A stretch of DNA of 64,000 nucleotides from Paenibacillus sp. YN15 (lineage in GTDB: Bacteria; Bacillota; Bacilli; Paenibacillales; NBRC-103111), in assembly GCF_003285005.1 (NCBI RefSeq), contig NZ_QMFA01000006.1, forward strand, positions 171,213-235,212, in the 5' to 3' direction. Below are positions 35,704 through 45,420 of this stretch, in pieces (within the stretch, counting starts at the first letter, position 1; the number at the start of each line of letters is the position of its first letter). The notes under the pieces were generated by a model. The model was not told the origin of the DNA and made no database searches. It was given only the letters and a program-made list of their open reading frames with translations. Position numbers and translations under genes: made by a program.

Positions 35704-37449
35704 ATGATCAGTCAACTGTCATGGAAGATCGGAGGCCAGCAAGGGGAAGGCGTGGAAAGCACCGACCGGATTTTCTCCACTGCATTGAACCGGCTGGGGT
35801 ATTACTTGTATGGGTACCGGCATTTTTCGTCCAGGATTAAAGGCGGGCATACCAACAACAAGATCCGGATCAGCACCAAGCCTATCCGTGCCATATCCGA
35901 CAGTTTGGACATCCTGGTCGCCTTTGATCAGGAGAGCATCGATGTAAACGCATACGAGCTTCGTGAAAACGGCGTGGTTGTGGCCGACGCCAAATTCGGC
36001 CCGGTGCTGCCGGAAGGCCTGAAGGCCAGGCTGTTTGCGGTTCCCATCACCCAGATTGCCGAGGAGCTGGGAACCTCGCTGATGAAAAATATGGTGGCTT
36101 CCGGCGCCTCCTGGGCTCTGTTGGGGTTGCCCCTCTCCGTCTTCAACAAGGCGGTGGAGGAGGAATTCGGACGCAAGGGCCCGGCGGTAGTGGAGAAAAA
36201 TGTGGAGGCGGTCAAAAAGGGCGCCGAGTTTATTCTGAACCAGGCAGGCGGGCCGCTGGAGGAATTCAGGCTGGAGCCTGCAGACGGCAAGGAAAAGCTC
36301 TTTATGATCGGCAATGATGCCATTGCCTTGGGCGCTTTGGCCGCAGGCTGCCGGTTTATGCCCGCCTATCCCATTACTCCCGCGTCGGAAATCATGGAAT
36401 ATTTAATTAAGGCCCTCCCGAAATTCGGCGGAACGGTCATTCAGACGGAGGATGAAATCGCGGCAGTCACCATGGCCATCGGCGCCAACTACGGAGGCGC
36501 CAGAGCCATGACTGCATCTGCCGGACCCGGCCTGTCGCTGATGATGGAGGCCATCGGCCTGGCAGGGATGACGGAGACGCCGGTGGTGGTGGTGGATACC
36601 CAACGCGGCGGTCCTTCCACAGGCTTGCCCACCAAACAGGAGCAAAGCGACGTGTTCGCCATGATCTACGGCACCCACGGGGAAATTCCCAAGATCGTGC
36701 TGGCGCCCAGCACCATAGAGGAATGCTTCTATGATACCATCGAAGCCTTCAATCTGGCCGAGGAATACCAATGCCCGGTAATCCTGCTGACCGATCTCCA
36801 GCTTTCCTTGGGCAAGCAGTCATCCGATATTTTCGATTATAAAAAAATTGCCATCCGGAGAGGCAAGCTTACAGACCAGCTACCCGAGCTGGGGGAGAAT
36901 GAGCTGTTTAAGCGTTATGCGGCAAGTCCCGACGGAGTGTCCCCGCGAGTGCTGCCCGGCACCAAACACGGCCTGCACCATGTGACGGGAGTGGAGCATG
37001 ATGAGGCGGGCCGCCCTTCGGAATCTCCGCTGAACCGCAAGAGGATGATGGACAAACGGCTGGCGAAGCTCAAGTTTATTCATGTAAAGGATGCCATCAA
37101 GGTGCATAAGGGCCACGCGGAGCCGGATATGCTGATTATCGGCATGGGCTCCACCCTGGGAACCATCGATGAAGGCAGGGAGCGGCTGGAGGCCGAAGGC
37201 ATCAAAACCGCTCATATTACTATCCGGCAGCTGCATCCCTTCCCGGCGGAGGAGCTGGCGCCCCATATCAACCGCGCCAGAAAGGTAGTTGTGGTGGAAA
37301 ACAACGCCACCGGCCAGCTGGCCAACCTTGTGAAGCTCCATTTGGGCCAAGGGGAAAAGATCCACAGTGTCCTGAAGTACGACGGCAATCCGTTCCTGCC
37401 GGCGGAAATTCATAAAGCATGCAGGGGGCTGATCGCATGGCAACGATGA
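35704..37449 (+). CDS. korA: 2-oxoacid:ferredoxin oxidoreductase, fused gamma/alpha subunit
   Basis: Large subunit (581 residues) of a two-subunit 2-oxoacid:ferredoxin oxidoreductase, which decarboxylates 2-oxoglutarate or pyruvate to the CoA ester and reduces ferredoxin. The N-terminal gamma domain (about 1-185; WKIGGQQGEGVES, RIKGGHTNN) is fused to the alpha pyrimidine-binding domain (about 200-430; MPAYPITPASEIMEYL, TASAGPGLSLM) and a C-terminal transketolase-like domain. ATG 35704 lies eight bases after AAGGAG. Such KorA is widespread in Paenibacillus and Bacillus. It overlaps korB by 13 bases. Confidence 0.93.
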   Translation: MISQLSWKIGGQQGEGVESTDRIFSTALNRLGYYLYGYRHFSSRIKGGHTNNKIRISTKPIRAISDSLDILVAFDQESIDVNAYELRENGVVVADAKFGPVLPEGLKARLFAVPITQIAEELGTSLMKNMVASGASWALLGLPLSVFNKAVEEEFGRKGPAVVEKNVEAVKKGAEFILNQAGGPLEEFRLEPADGKEKLFMIGNDAIALGALAAGCRFMPAYPITPASEIMEYLIKALPKFGGTVIQTEDEIAAVTMAIGANYGGARAMTASAGPGLSLMMEAIGLAGMTETPVVVVDTQRGGPSTGLPTKQEQSDVFAMIYGTHGEIPKIVLAPSTIEECFYDTIEAFNLAEEYQCPVILLTDLQLSLGKQSSDIFDYKKIAIRRGKLTDQLPELGENELFKRYAASPDGVSPRVLPGTKHGLHHVTGVEHDEAGRPSESPLNRKRMMDKRLAKLKFIHVKDAIKVHKGHAEPDMLIIGMGSTLGTIDEGRERLEAEGIKTAHITIRQLHPFPAEELAPHINRARKVVVVENNATGQLANLVKLHLGQGEKIHSVLKYDGNPFLPAEIHKACRGLIAWQR

Positions 37450-38303
37450 AGGACTTCCGCAATAATGTCAAACCCAACTGGTGTCCCGGCTGCGGGGATT
37501 TCTCCATCCAGGCGGCCATTCAGCGGGCTGCGGCCAATGTGGGGCTGACCCCGGAAAGCCTGGCCGTGGTTTCGGGCATCGGATGCTCCGGCCGGATCTC
37601 CGGCTATATCAATGCGTACGGCTTTCACGGCATCCACGGCCGCTCCCTGCCCATTGCCCAGGGACTCAAGATGGCCAACCGGGAGTTGACCGTCATTGCC
37701 GCCGGGGGCGACGGAGACGGCTTCGCCATCGGCATGGGGCATACAGTGCATGCTATCCGCCGCAACATCGACATCACCTACATCGTGATGGATAACCAGA
37801 TTTACGGGCTGACCAAGGGCCAGACCTCTCCCCGCAGCGCTTTTGGCTTCAAAACCAAAAGCACGCCTGGAGGCTCCATTGAGTCTTCCCTGTCTCCTCT
37901 GGAGGTCGCCCTGTCTGCGGGAGCCACCTTCGTGGCCCAATCCTTCTCCAGCGAGCTGAAACAGCTGACCGCCTTGATTGAAGCAGGCATCCGGCATAAG
38001 GGCTTTTCCCTGATCAATGTGTACAGTCCTTGCGTCACCTTCAACAAGGTAAACACGTATGACTGGTTCAAGGAAAATCTGGTGAACCTGGACCAGGAGG
38101 AGGGGTATGACCCGGGCAACCGGATTCAGGCCATGACCCGGCTCATGGAAACCGGCGGCTTGCTCACCGGCTTGATTTATCAGAATACCGCCAAACCCTC
38201 CTACGAGGAACAGGTTACGGGTTTTAGACAGGAAGGGATTTCCAAGCAGAATATCCAGATTTCGGAGGATGAATTTGAACGTTTGGTGGCAGAATTTAAA
38301 TAA
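37437..38303 (+). CDS. korB: 2-oxoacid:ferredoxin oxidoreductase beta subunit
   Basis: Thiamine-diphosphate-binding subunit, 288 residues. CPGCGDFSIQAA near the N-terminus, SGIGCSGRISGY and the ThDP/Mg motif AGGDGDGFAIG with a later VMDNQIYGLTKGQ are all present. Without a 4Fe-4S ferredoxin domain the pair is of the KorAB/archaeal two-subunit type. The start ATG 37437 lies inside the korA end, giving translational coupling. A clear terminator follows. Confidence 0.94.
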   Translation: MATMKDFRNNVKPNWCPGCGDFSIQAAIQRAAANVGLTPESLAVVSGIGCSGRISGYINAYGFHGIHGRSLPIAQGLKMANRELTVIAAGGDGDGFAIGMGHTVHAIRRNIDITYIVMDNQIYGLTKGQTSPRSAFGFKTKSTPGGSIESSLSPLEVALSAGATFVAQSFSSELKQLTALIEAGIRHKGFSLINVYSPCVTFNKVNTYDWFKENLVNLDQEEGYDPGNRIQAMTRLMETGGLLTGLIYQNTAKPSYEEQVTGFRQEGISKQNIQISEDEFERLVAEFK

Positions 38304-38320
38304 TGATTCAAAAAAATCTC

Positions 38321-38349
38321 GGCATATGTCAAAAACATATGCCATTTTT
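38321..38349 (+). terminator. Intrinsic terminator after korB
   Basis: GGCATATGT (38321-38329) pairs perfectly with ACATATGCC (38335-38343), followed by ATTTTT. Confidence 0.85.
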
Positions 38350-38430
38350 GCGCCGTCTTGTTATAATAGAAAACGAGTATAACAGTTCATCAAAAATATG
38401 AATACAGTTGGAAGGCAGGAGACCTTAATC

Positions 38431-39000
38431 ATGAAACTGGTTCCCGTAGGCGTATCCGCCCGGCACATTCATTTGTCCCGCGAGCACATCGACATTCTGT
38501 TCGGTGCAGGCTATCAATTGAAGAACATGAAGGATCTTTCCCAACCTGGCCAATATGCCGCAGAAGAAACTGTAGCGGTAATCGGCGCCAAGGGCAAGTT
38601 CGATAAAGTCCGTATTCTTGGTCCGGAACGCCCCAAAACACAACTTGAAATTTCCAAAACAGATTCCTTTGCTTTGGGTGTTGCCGCTCCTGTCCGGGAA
38701 TCCGGCAAAACCGAAGGCACTCCCGGCATCAAAATTGTCGGCCCTGCCGGCGAAGTGGTGACCGAGGACGGCGTTATCGTAGCTGCCCGCCACATCCATT
38801 TCCACACCTCCGATGCCGAGAAGTGGGGCATCAAGGACAAGCAGCTGCTGTCCGTTAAGGTGAAGAGTGAACGTCCGGTTATTTTTGAGGATGTGATTGC
38901 CCGCGTCAGCGATTCCTTTGCCCTGGATATGCATATTGACACAGACGAGGCCAATGCCGCCGCCGTGAAGAACGGCGATCAGGCTGAGGTGCTGCTGTAA
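38431..39000 (+). CDS. pduL: PduL-type phosphate acyltransferase
   Basis: Phosphate propanoyl-/acetyltransferase of the PduL family, 189 residues, exchanging CoA for phosphate on short acyl groups. The two zinc-binding HxH motifs are visible: SARHIHLSREH near residue 11 and AARHIHFHT near residue 121. No encapsulation peptide or microcompartment gene is nearby, so it is probably a cytosolic housekeeping version. ATG 38431 is chosen because AGGAGA lies eight bases upstream. TATAAT at 38362-38367 may be part of its promoter. Its place after korAB suggests acyl-CoA from that enzyme as a substrate (inference). Confidence 0.88.
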   Translation: MKLVPVGVSARHIHLSREHIDILFGAGYQLKNMKDLSQPGQYAAEETVAVIGAKGKFDKVRILGPERPKTQLEISKTDSFALGVAAPVRESGKTEGTPGIKIVGPAGEVVTEDGVIVAARHIHFHTSDAEKWGIKDKQLLSVKVKSERPVIFEDVIARVSDSFALDMHIDTDEANAAAVKNGDQAEVLL

Positions 39001-39010
39001 GTGATCCTTG

Positions 39011-39042
39011 CCGGTCCGCTTTTGCCGCGGCCGGCCTTTTCA
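39011..39042 (+). terminator. Weak terminator candidate after pduL
   Basis: CCGGTCCGC (39011-39019) can pair imperfectly with GCGGCCGG (39027-39034), followed by CCTTTT. Confidence 0.4.
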
Positions 39043-39224
39043 TACCCTTCCATACAGTGTCCTGCTGCGTGTATAACACCGGTGGGGCATTGTTTTTTTG
39101 TGCAGAGGCTCCCATATGACTTCCTCTTCCCACCTATGCTATAATCTACTTTGATTGCCTTAAAAAATCCCCGTATGAACATACCAGATTGGAACACATT
39201 TTCACAAAAAAAGGTGGAATGACG

Positions 39225-40820
39225 ATGAAGAAGGAGAACCAGCAACCAGCGGACTTAAAATCCGCCCCGGTCAAGGATTACTCCGCCTATTTTGATTTTT
39301 CCGGCGCCAAGGTGCTGGAGGAAAAGGACGGCAAAACCACATACCGGATCAAGGGCAGAACGGTGCAAATCAACAGCCAGCCCGATTACAAGGAGGGCAA
39401 ACGCCGCGGCCGGGAGGAGATTCTGGTGCAGTACGAATCCTCCATTCCCGAGGACTTGAAGGGACTGGGCAAGGGCAAGTATTACACCATCTATACCTTC
39501 GGCTGCCAGATGAACGAGAATGATACGGAAACCATGAAGGGCATTCTGGAGGAACTGGGCTATCAGGAGACCCGGGACCGGAAGCAGACGGACCTGATTC
39601 TCTTCAACACCTGTGCCGTCCGGGAAAATGCGGAGGACAAGGTGTTCGGCGAGCTGGGCCACATGAAGGTGCTGAAGCAGGAGAAGCCCGATCTGATTCT
39701 AGGCGTCTGCGGTTGCATGTCCCAGGAAGAGACGGTGGTCAACCGGATTTTGAAGAAGCATCCCTTCGTGGACCTGATCTTCGGCACCCACAACATCCAC
39801 CGGCTGCCCGTTCTGCTGCAGGAGGCGTATTACGATAAGGAAATGGTTGTGGAGGTGTGGTCCCGGGAGGGGAATATTATTGAGAATCTCCCCAAGAAGA
39901 GGGAGGGCATCAAGGCTTCGGTGAACATTATGTACGGCTGCGACAAGTTCTGCACTTATTGCATTGTGCCGTACACCCGGGGCAAGGAACGCAGCCGCAG
40001 GCCGGAGGATGTGATTGCCGAGGTCAGAGAGCTGGCCCGCCAGGGTTTTCGGGAAGTGATGCTGCTGGGGCAGAATGTGAATGCCTACGGCAAGGATTTT
40101 ACGGACCGGACCTACAGCTTCGCCGACCTCATGGACGAAATGCACAAAATCGGCATTCCGCGGATTCGCTTCACCACCTCCCATCCCCGGGATTTTGACG
40201 ACCATCTGATTGAAGTGCTGGCCCAAAAGGGCAATCTGATGGAGCATATCCATCTGCCGGTGCAATCCGGAAGCTCTGCGGTGCTCAAGGCCATGACCCG
40301 GAAGTATACCCGTGAGCAATATCTGGAGCTGGTGCGGAAAATCCGCGCGGCCATCCCCGATGTGGTGCTGACCACGGATATTATCGTGGGTTTCCCCGGC
40401 GAAACGGAGGAGCAGTTTGAGGAAACCATGTCCCTGGTTCGGGAGGTAGGCTATGATGCGGCCTTCACCTTCCTGTATTCGCCGCGGGAGGGAACGCCTG
40501 CCGCCAAGATGAAGGATGATGTGCCGGAGCAGGTGAAGAAGGAGCGGCTTTACCGGCTGAATGAGCTGATGACGGAGCTGAGCAAGGCCAGCAACGACAA
40601 GCTCAAGGGCCAGGTGATGGAGGTGCTGGTGGAGGGCGAAAGCAAAACCAATTCCAGCGTGCTGGCCGCCAGAACCCGGACGCTGAAGCTGGTCCATTTT
40701 GAAGGGCCCAAGGAGCTGATTGGACAGCTGGTGCAGGTGCGGATCACCGAGCCCCAATCCTGGCTCTTGCGGGGCGAGCTGGTCCATGCGGAAGCGGGAA
40801 AGGCGGGGATGCCGGCATGA
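39225..40820 (+). CDS. miaB: tRNA-2-methylthio-N6-dimethylallyladenosine synthase MiaB
   Basis: Radical-SAM methylthiotransferase acting on i6A37 of tRNAs, 531 residues. It carries the N-terminal cluster motifs [25 protein letters not shown] and [10 protein letters not shown], the radical-SAM motif CDKFCTYC and a TRAM domain at the end. The N-terminal extension of about 90 residues before the first cysteine is normal for Firmicute MiaB. Of two close ATGs, 39225 is preferred: AAGGTGGA at 39211-39218 is well spaced for it. The stop overlaps ricA by four bases, as in B. subtilis ymcB-ymcA. Confidence 0.95.
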   Translation: MKKENQQPADLKSAPVKDYSAYFDFSGAKVLEEKDGKTTYRIKGRTVQINSQPDYKEGKRRGREEILVQYESSIPEDLKGLGKGKYYTIYTFGCQMNENDTETMKGILEELGYQETRDRKQTDLILFNTCAVRENAEDKVFGELGHMKVLKQEKPDLILGVCGCMSQEETVVNRILKKHPFVDLIFGTHNIHRLPVLLQEAYYDKEMVVEVWSREGNIIENLPKKREGIKASVNIMYGCDKFCTYCIVPYTRGKERSRRPEDVIAEVRELARQGFREVMLLGQNVNAYGKDFTDRTYSFADLMDEMHKIGIPRIRFTTSHPRDFDDHLIEVLAQKGNLMEHIHLPVQSGSSAVLKAMTRKYTREQYLELVRKIRAAIPDVVLTTDIIVGFPGETEEQFEETMSLVREVGYDAAFTFLYSPREGTPAAKMKDDVPEQVKKERLYRLNELMTELSKASNDKLKGQVMEVLVEGESKTNSSVLAARTRTLKLVHFEGPKELIGQLVQVRITEPQSWLLRGELVHAEAGKAGMPA

Positions 40821-41266
40821 GTCACAATGGAGAAAACGGCAAGGCTGACCCAAACCCGTCCTTTGCAGGAACGGATGGGATTGGGCGGGAGAAGATTATG
40901 GCCAAAGCCCGGGAATTGGCGGAGCTGTTCGCCGGCTCGGCCGAGGTGGACACCTATCGGAGGGCAGAGGCGCAGATTGCGGCGAATCCCCATGTGCAGG
41001 GCCTGATCAGCACCATCAAGAAGAAGCAGAAGGAAGCGGTGGCCTTCGAGCAGACCTTCAAGAACAAGGAGATGGCCCAGACAATCGACGCGGAAATTGA
41101 AACACTGCAAAGCGAGCTGGATGCCATCCCCATTGTAACGGAATTTCAAGAAACGCAAAGCGACCTGAACTATCTGCTGCAGCTGGTGATGGGAGCGGTG
41201 CGGGATACGGTCTCGGCGGAAATTCAGGTGGAAGAGGGCCGGGTGGAAGTAAGCCGGTGTGACTAA
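40817..41266 (+). CDS. ricA: RicA (YmcA), YlbF-family regulator of RNA processing
   Basis: Helical protein of 149 residues in the YlbF/YmcA (DUF964) family. In Bacillus RicA works with RicF and RicT in an Fe-S-containing complex that directs RNase Y maturation of mRNAs and promotes sporulation and biofilm entry. The conserved helix region is [20 protein letters not shown] to [13 protein letters not shown]. Only one cysteine is present, close to the C-terminus (SRCD). It is coupled to miaB by ATGA. The first 25 residues are weakly conserved. Confidence 0.88.
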   Translation: MSHNGENGKADPNPSFAGTDGIGREKIMAKARELAELFAGSAEVDTYRRAEAQIAANPHVQGLISTIKKKQKEAVAFEQTFKNKEMAQTIDAEIETLQSELDAIPIVTEFQETQSDLNYLLQLVMGAVRDTVSAEIQVEEGRVEVSRCD

Positions 41267-41287
41267 ACGCAAAGTGAGCTGATCCAT

Positions 41288-42175
41288 ATGAATATGAAGC
41301 GGAAGTTGCAAAACCCGATTGGTGTGATTGTCGACAGCTTCGGCGTCGGTGTCCGGGAAGGCCTGAGGAAGGCCAAGGAAGTGGGAGCCGACGGAGTGCA
41401 GATTTATGCGGTGAGAGGGGAAATGGACCCCGATGCGCTTTCGGCTGCGGACCGCAGGGAGCTGAAAAGCTTTATCAGCGGGCTGGGGCTGGAGATTTCC
41501 GCCCTGGTGGGCGACTTGGGCGGACATGGCTTCCAGGATGCGGCGGCCAATCCGGCCAAAATCGCCAAGTCCAAGCGGATTCTGGACCTGGCGCTGGAGC
41601 TGGGGACAACCATTGTCACAACCCATATCGGGATTGTGCCGGAAGATACGGCAAGCCCGGTTTACGCCGCCATGCAGGAAGCCTGTGAGGAGCTGGCCGG
41701 GTACGCCCACCGGAACGGCGCGTTTTTCGCCATTGAGACAGGACCGGAGCGGGCGGCCCATCTTAAGAGCTTCCTGGATACCCTGTCCACCAAAGGGGTA
41801 TCCGTGAATTTTGACCCGGCCAACATGGTTATGGTGACGGGGGATGATCCGGCGCAGGGAGTCCACACCCTGCGGGATTACATCGTGCACACCCATGTGA
41901 AGGACGGGCTGCAGCTTCAGGCCACAGACCCCCGCAACATCTACGGATCGTTGGGGTATGCGCCCATGGAGCATGAAACCATCGCCCGTATGGTGCGGGA
42001 CGGGGCATTCTTCCGGGAGGTTCCGCTGGGCGAGGGCAAGGTGGATTTTGACGCTTATTTTGCCGCGCTTCAGGATATCGGATACACAGGTTACTTGACC
42101 ATCGAGCGCGAGGTGGGAGACCAGCCTGAGGTTGATATCCGGCGGGCGGTGGAATTTATCCGGCGGTACAAGTAA
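41288..42175 (+). CDS. Xylose-isomerase-like TIM-barrel protein (sugar phosphate isomerase/epimerase family)
   Basis: Protein of 295 residues with AP-endonuclease-2/xylose-isomerase TIM-barrel motifs: VGADGVQIYAVRGEM near residue 35, the metal-ligand region FAIETGPE near residue 151, VNFDPANMVM, HTHVKDG and LTIEREVG near the end, containing the Glu, Asp and His ligands expected. It probably isomerises or epimerises a sugar or polyol; the substrate is unknown. It follows ricA by 21 bases with a weak ribosome site, so may be cotranscribed. It lies where the two conserved gene blocks meet. Confidence 0.88.
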   Translation: MNMKRKLQNPIGVIVDSFGVGVREGLRKAKEVGADGVQIYAVRGEMDPDALSAADRRELKSFISGLGLEISALVGDLGGHGFQDAAANPAKIAKSKRILDLALELGTTIVTTHIGIVPEDTASPVYAAMQEACEELAGYAHRNGAFFAIETGPERAAHLKSFLDTLSTKGVSVNFDPANMVMVTGDDPAQGVHTLRDYIVHTHVKDGLQLQATDPRNIYGSLGYAPMEHETIARMVRDGAFFREVPLGEGKVDFDAYFAALQDIGYTGYLTIEREVGDQPEVDIRRAVEFIRRYK

Positions 42176-42222
42176 CGGCGGCTTCCGGTGCAGGAAGTCA
42201 GAATCTGGGTTTCATCAGGATA

Positions 42223-42253
42223 GGGTAGCGGAGTTTCTCCGCTATCCTTTTTT
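42223..42253 (+). terminator. Intrinsic terminator after the TIM-barrel gene
   Basis: GGTAGCGGA (42224-42232) pairs with TCCGCTATCC (42238-42247), followed by six T residues. Confidence 0.85.
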
Positions 42254-42312
42254 GTTTGCCCGCGAAACCGCTCCGCTGAAGATTTTGGCAATTGGGGGAG
42301 GGGGCGCGCGAC

Positions 42313-42342
42313 GGTTAGAGATTATGGAAAGATTGCATACTA
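42313..42342 (+). promoter_or_regulatory. Possible forespore promoter of the spoVAA operon
   Basis: CATACTA at 42336-42342 is a perfect sigma-G-type -10; the -35 position at 18 bases (GGTTA, 42313-42317) is poor. Position before spoVAA makes it plausible. Confidence 0.4.
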
Positions 42343-42418
42343 TTCTCACCCGGGGATGAAGTCTTGGACTTGATTCCCCTTGCGAGTTGACGTTTCCGGC
42401 AAAAGGGAGGGGAGTTGA

Positions 42419-43066
42419 ATGTCTGCACCGGATTTTCCTGCGGCGCCCAGCCTGTATCTCCGCTTCCGCAAAAACATCACGGTCAAGAAGGGCGAGGCGG
42501 TCACCTTAGGGCGGGCGGCCGATCTGCATACGGAACCCGGGCTGCTGCCCCAGATTTCCGCTTTGGTGCTTTTTCGGCCGGAGGAGAAGGACGGCAACCG
42601 GCTTCTGGTGGATATGATGCTGGTCACCAGGCGGGTGAAGGAGCTTGTGCCGCAGATGCACCTTGTGCACTTCGGCGAGCCCCATGCCCTGGTTCAGGTG
42701 ATGGAGGCCGAGCGCAAATGCCATCCGCTTTTGTTCGCGGCGGTATGGCTGCTCCTGTTTATTGGCTCGGGGCTGGCGATTATGAATTTTCACGAGGATG
42801 TGAGCATGCCGGCGGTGCATGGGCGGATATACGAGCTCCTGACGGGAGAGCGTCCGGAGCATCCCTACTGGCTGCAAATTCCGTATTCGCTGGGGATCGG
42901 CGTGGGCATGGTGCTGTTTTTCAACCATGTGTTCAAGAAGAAGTTTAATGAGGAGCCCAGTCCTCTTGAAGTGGAGATGTACCTGTACCAGCAAAATATG
43001 AATCAGTATGTGGTGGCGGAGGAATATGGGAAAGCAAGCCCCGAAAAGGGGGGGACGCCCCCATGA
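42419..43066 (+). CDS. spoVAA: Stage V sporulation protein AA
   Basis: Membrane protein of the SpoVA complex that handles dipicolinic acid in the spore, 215 residues. It has an N-terminal soluble domain (residues 1-95; PSLYLRFRKNITVKKGEAVT), then two membrane segments (about 102-122 and 158-178) and a cytoplasmic tail. The start follows GGGAGGGGAG. The gene overlaps spoVAB by four bases. In Bacillus spoVAC, AD and AE follow spoVAB; here they do not. Confidence 0.88.
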   Translation: MSAPDFPAAPSLYLRFRKNITVKKGEAVTLGRAADLHTEPGLLPQISALVLFRPEEKDGNRLLVDMMLVTRRVKELVPQMHLVHFGEPHALVQVMEAERKCHPLLFAAVWLLLFIGSGLAIMNFHEDVSMPAVHGRIYELLTGERPEHPYWLQIPYSLGIGVGMVLFFNHVFKKKFNEEPSPLEVEMYLYQQNMNQYVVAEEYGKASPEKGGTPP

Positions 43067-43491
43067 GCGGGATCGCGGCTAATGCCCTGATCGCCTTCGT
43101 CGGTCTGGCCGGCGGTCTTGCCGTAGGCAGCGGCATGGTGGCCTTTCTGCTGGTGCTGGATATCGTGCCCCGTCTGGCCCAGCTAACCTGCTCCTCGGAC
43201 CGGATTCATGGCTATGAAACGGCTGTGGTGGCCGGGTCAGTCTTCTGGACCGTGGCCGATTTTATGGATTGGCGGTTCTCCGGAACGGTGCTGTCTCCTG
43301 CGGTGATGGGGCTGTTGGGGGGAATATTCATTGGGATGCTGGCGGCGGCGCTGACGGAGGTTATCAATGTGCTGCCCATTCTGGCCAAGCGGCTGGGCAT
43401 GTCTAAATATATTCTGTCTCTTCTGATGGCGATGATATTGGGAAAAGTGGCCGGGTCCCTGTTTGAATGGCTGATCTATCACGGAAAATAG
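43063..43491 (+). CDS. spoVAB: Stage V sporulation protein AB
   Basis: Integral membrane protein of 142 residues with four or five hydrophobic helices, matching SpoVAB (FVGLAGGLAVGSGMVAFLLV near the start; SKYILSLLMAMILGKVAGSL at the end). It is part of the forespore-expressed spoVA set. Its ATG overlaps the spoVAA stop. The next gene is spoVAF. Confidence 0.9.
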   Translation: MSGIAANALIAFVGLAGGLAVGSGMVAFLLVLDIVPRLAQLTCSSDRIHGYETAVVAGSVFWTVADFMDWRFSGTVLSPAVMGLLGGIFIGMLAAALTEVINVLPILAKRLGMSKYILSLLMAMILGKVAGSLFEWLIYHGK

Positions 43492-43546
43492 CTCTCCGCA
43501 GAAGGCGGTCTATCCATATAACGACAATAAAGCGAGGTGGCTTCAC

Positions 43547-45409
43547 ATGGGTCCTGATGAAATGAATCCGGAAGAGCTTCAAGATTACTCCGGCCATATG
43601 CCGGCGCCCCCCAGGCTGGAGGAGGATGAAGAGGAGCACGGCCCTACTTCCCCGCGGCGGAAAACACTGCTCCGCAAGCCCATTGAAATTGGCGCTTTCC
43701 GCAGGCATGAGGAGGAGGGGCCGGAGGGGGAGCGGCAGGCATCGGCAAGAGAGGACAAGGAGGCTCCGGCTCCGCGTAAAGAGGACGGGAGGGAGGGCGG
43801 GAAGGACAGGGAGCGTTCCCATTCCCCCCGCCAAGAGAAGGCGGCCAAGAAAGCCGAAGACCAGACTGACGGCCGCAACCTGAAGAAGGAGCAAAGCGGC
43901 ACCCAAAGCAGAATGACCGAGGAAGAAAACCGGCTGAAAAATTTGAAGGAAATTCCCGACACCATCGACGGCATCAAGCGTGCTCTGGAGGAAAAAATCG
44001 GCCTTGGCATCAGCTTTGACGTCACTTTCCGGGAGATGGTTTTCGGCGGCGTGCGCTGCGGCTTCCTTTATATGAACGGCTTTGCCAAGGACACGGCGCT
44101 GATTGAGGTGATCAAGCGGCTGACCTATGCCGATGAGGCGGAGATGACTGACCGCCCCCTGGAGGAGCTGAAGGACAAGCTGGTGGCCCATATCCAGGTG
44201 GAAAGCCTGGAGAAGTTTGATGAGGTGATCGACAAGACCCTGGCCGGGATGACGGCTCTTTTTGTAGAGGGAGCCCGCGCGGCGCTGGTTATCGACGCCA
44301 AGAGCTTCCCGACCCGTTCCACCTCGGAGCCGGATTTGGAGCGGGTGGTGCGCGGAGCCCGGGACGGCTTTGTGGAAACGCTGATGACCAATGTGACCCT
44401 GATCCGGCGGAGACTGCGGGACCCGCGGCTTAAGTTTGAGGTGGTGCAGGTGGGGGAGCGGACCAAAACCGACGTGTGCATCGCCTATATCCAGGACGTG
44501 GCGGCGCCGGAACTTATCGATACTTTCCGGAATAAAGTGGAGAAGGTTGTTATTGACGGGATTCCCCTGGGCGAAAAGCAGCTGGAGGAGATTCTGGTCA
44601 GCAAGGGCGGTTGGAATCCCTATCCGCTGGTGCGGTATTCGGAGCGCCCCGATGTAGTGGCGGCCCATCTGCTGGAGGGCCATGTTGTGCTTCTGGCGGA
44701 TACCTCCCCCAGCGCCATGATCCTGCCCTGCACCATATTCCAATTGATGCAGCATGCGGAGGAATACCGGCAAACCCCTGCCGTCGGCACCTATTTCCGC
44801 TGGGTCCGCTATTTCGGGATTATCGCTTCCCTGTTCCTGCTGCCCATCTGGTACCTGATGGTGGTTCATCCGGAGCTTAAACCCGTAAACATGGAATGGC
44901 TGGGACCGGAAAAAACGGCGCGGCTGCCGGTCATCGTGCAGTTTCTCATCGCCGAGCTGGGCGTTGATCTGATGCGGATGGCTGCGGTCCATACGCCAAC
45001 TCCGCTGGCTACCGCAATGGGCTTGATTGCCGCCATTCTCATCGGCCAGATCGCCGTGGAAACCGGCATGTTCGTCAACGAAGTCATCATGTACATGGCG
45101 GTTGCCACCATCGGAACCTTTGCCACGCCCAGCTATGAATTGGGGATGGCAAACCGGATCACCCGGATCATATTGCTCCTGGCCGCCGCCTTTTTGGGGG
45201 TGCCCGGGCTGGTGGCCGCAACCACCATCTGGCTCATCACGCTTACCGTGCAGCGCTCGTACAACTCTCCTTACATGTGGCCGTTTATACCGTTTAATGC
45301 AAAGGCGCTGTATACCGTTTTGGTCCGCAGACCCTTTGGAACCAGCCGCCACCGGATCAGTCTGACGGATACCACGGACAATACCAGGCAGCCGGTCTCC
45401 GACGGATAG
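43547..45409 (+). CDS. spoVAF: SpoVAF-type GerA-family germination protein with long charged N-terminus
   Basis: GerA-A-type spore membrane protein of 620 residues. The first 120 or so residues are almost entirely charged or polar (Glu, Arg, Lys, Pro), an extension beyond the roughly 490 residues usual for SpoVAF. The GerA domain follows, with SLEKFDEVIDKTLAGMTALF near residue 220, PYPLVRYSERPDVVAAHLLE near 362 and several C-terminal membrane segments (about 425-590). The start follows GAGGTGG. Position after spoVAB and before lysA gives the name; spoVAC-AE are not between. A terminator lies at 45421. Confidence 0.88.
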   Translation: MGPDEMNPEELQDYSGHMPAPPRLEEDEEEHGPTSPRRKTLLRKPIEIGAFRRHEEEGPEGERQASAREDKEAPAPRKEDGREGGKDRERSHSPRQEKAAKKAEDQTDGRNLKKEQSGTQSRMTEEENRLKNLKEIPDTIDGIKRALEEKIGLGISFDVTFREMVFGGVRCGFLYMNGFAKDTALIEVIKRLTYADEAEMTDRPLEELKDKLVAHIQVESLEKFDEVIDKTLAGMTALFVEGARAALVIDAKSFPTRSTSEPDLERVVRGARDGFVETLMTNVTLIRRRLRDPRLKFEVVQVGERTKTDVCIAYIQDVAAPELIDTFRNKVEKVVIDGIPLGEKQLEEILVSKGGWNPYPLVRYSERPDVVAAHLLEGHVVLLADTSPSAMILPCTIFQLMQHAEEYRQTPAVGTYFRWVRYFGIIASLFLLPIWYLMVVHPELKPVNMEWLGPEKTARLPVIVQFLIAELGVDLMRMAAVHTPTPLATAMGLIAAILIGQIAVETGMFVNEVIMYMAVATIGTFATPSYELGMANRITRIILLLAAAFLGVPGLVAATTIWLITLTVQRSYNSPYMWPFIPFNAKALYTVLVRRPFGTSRHRISLTDTTDNTRQPVSDG

Positions 45410-45420
45410 TACAAATCAAT

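Noticed and set aside
43403..45352. 649-codon antisense frame opposite spoVAF.
   Set aside because: Low-complexity composition mirrors the charged and conserved spoVAF sequence; no start context.
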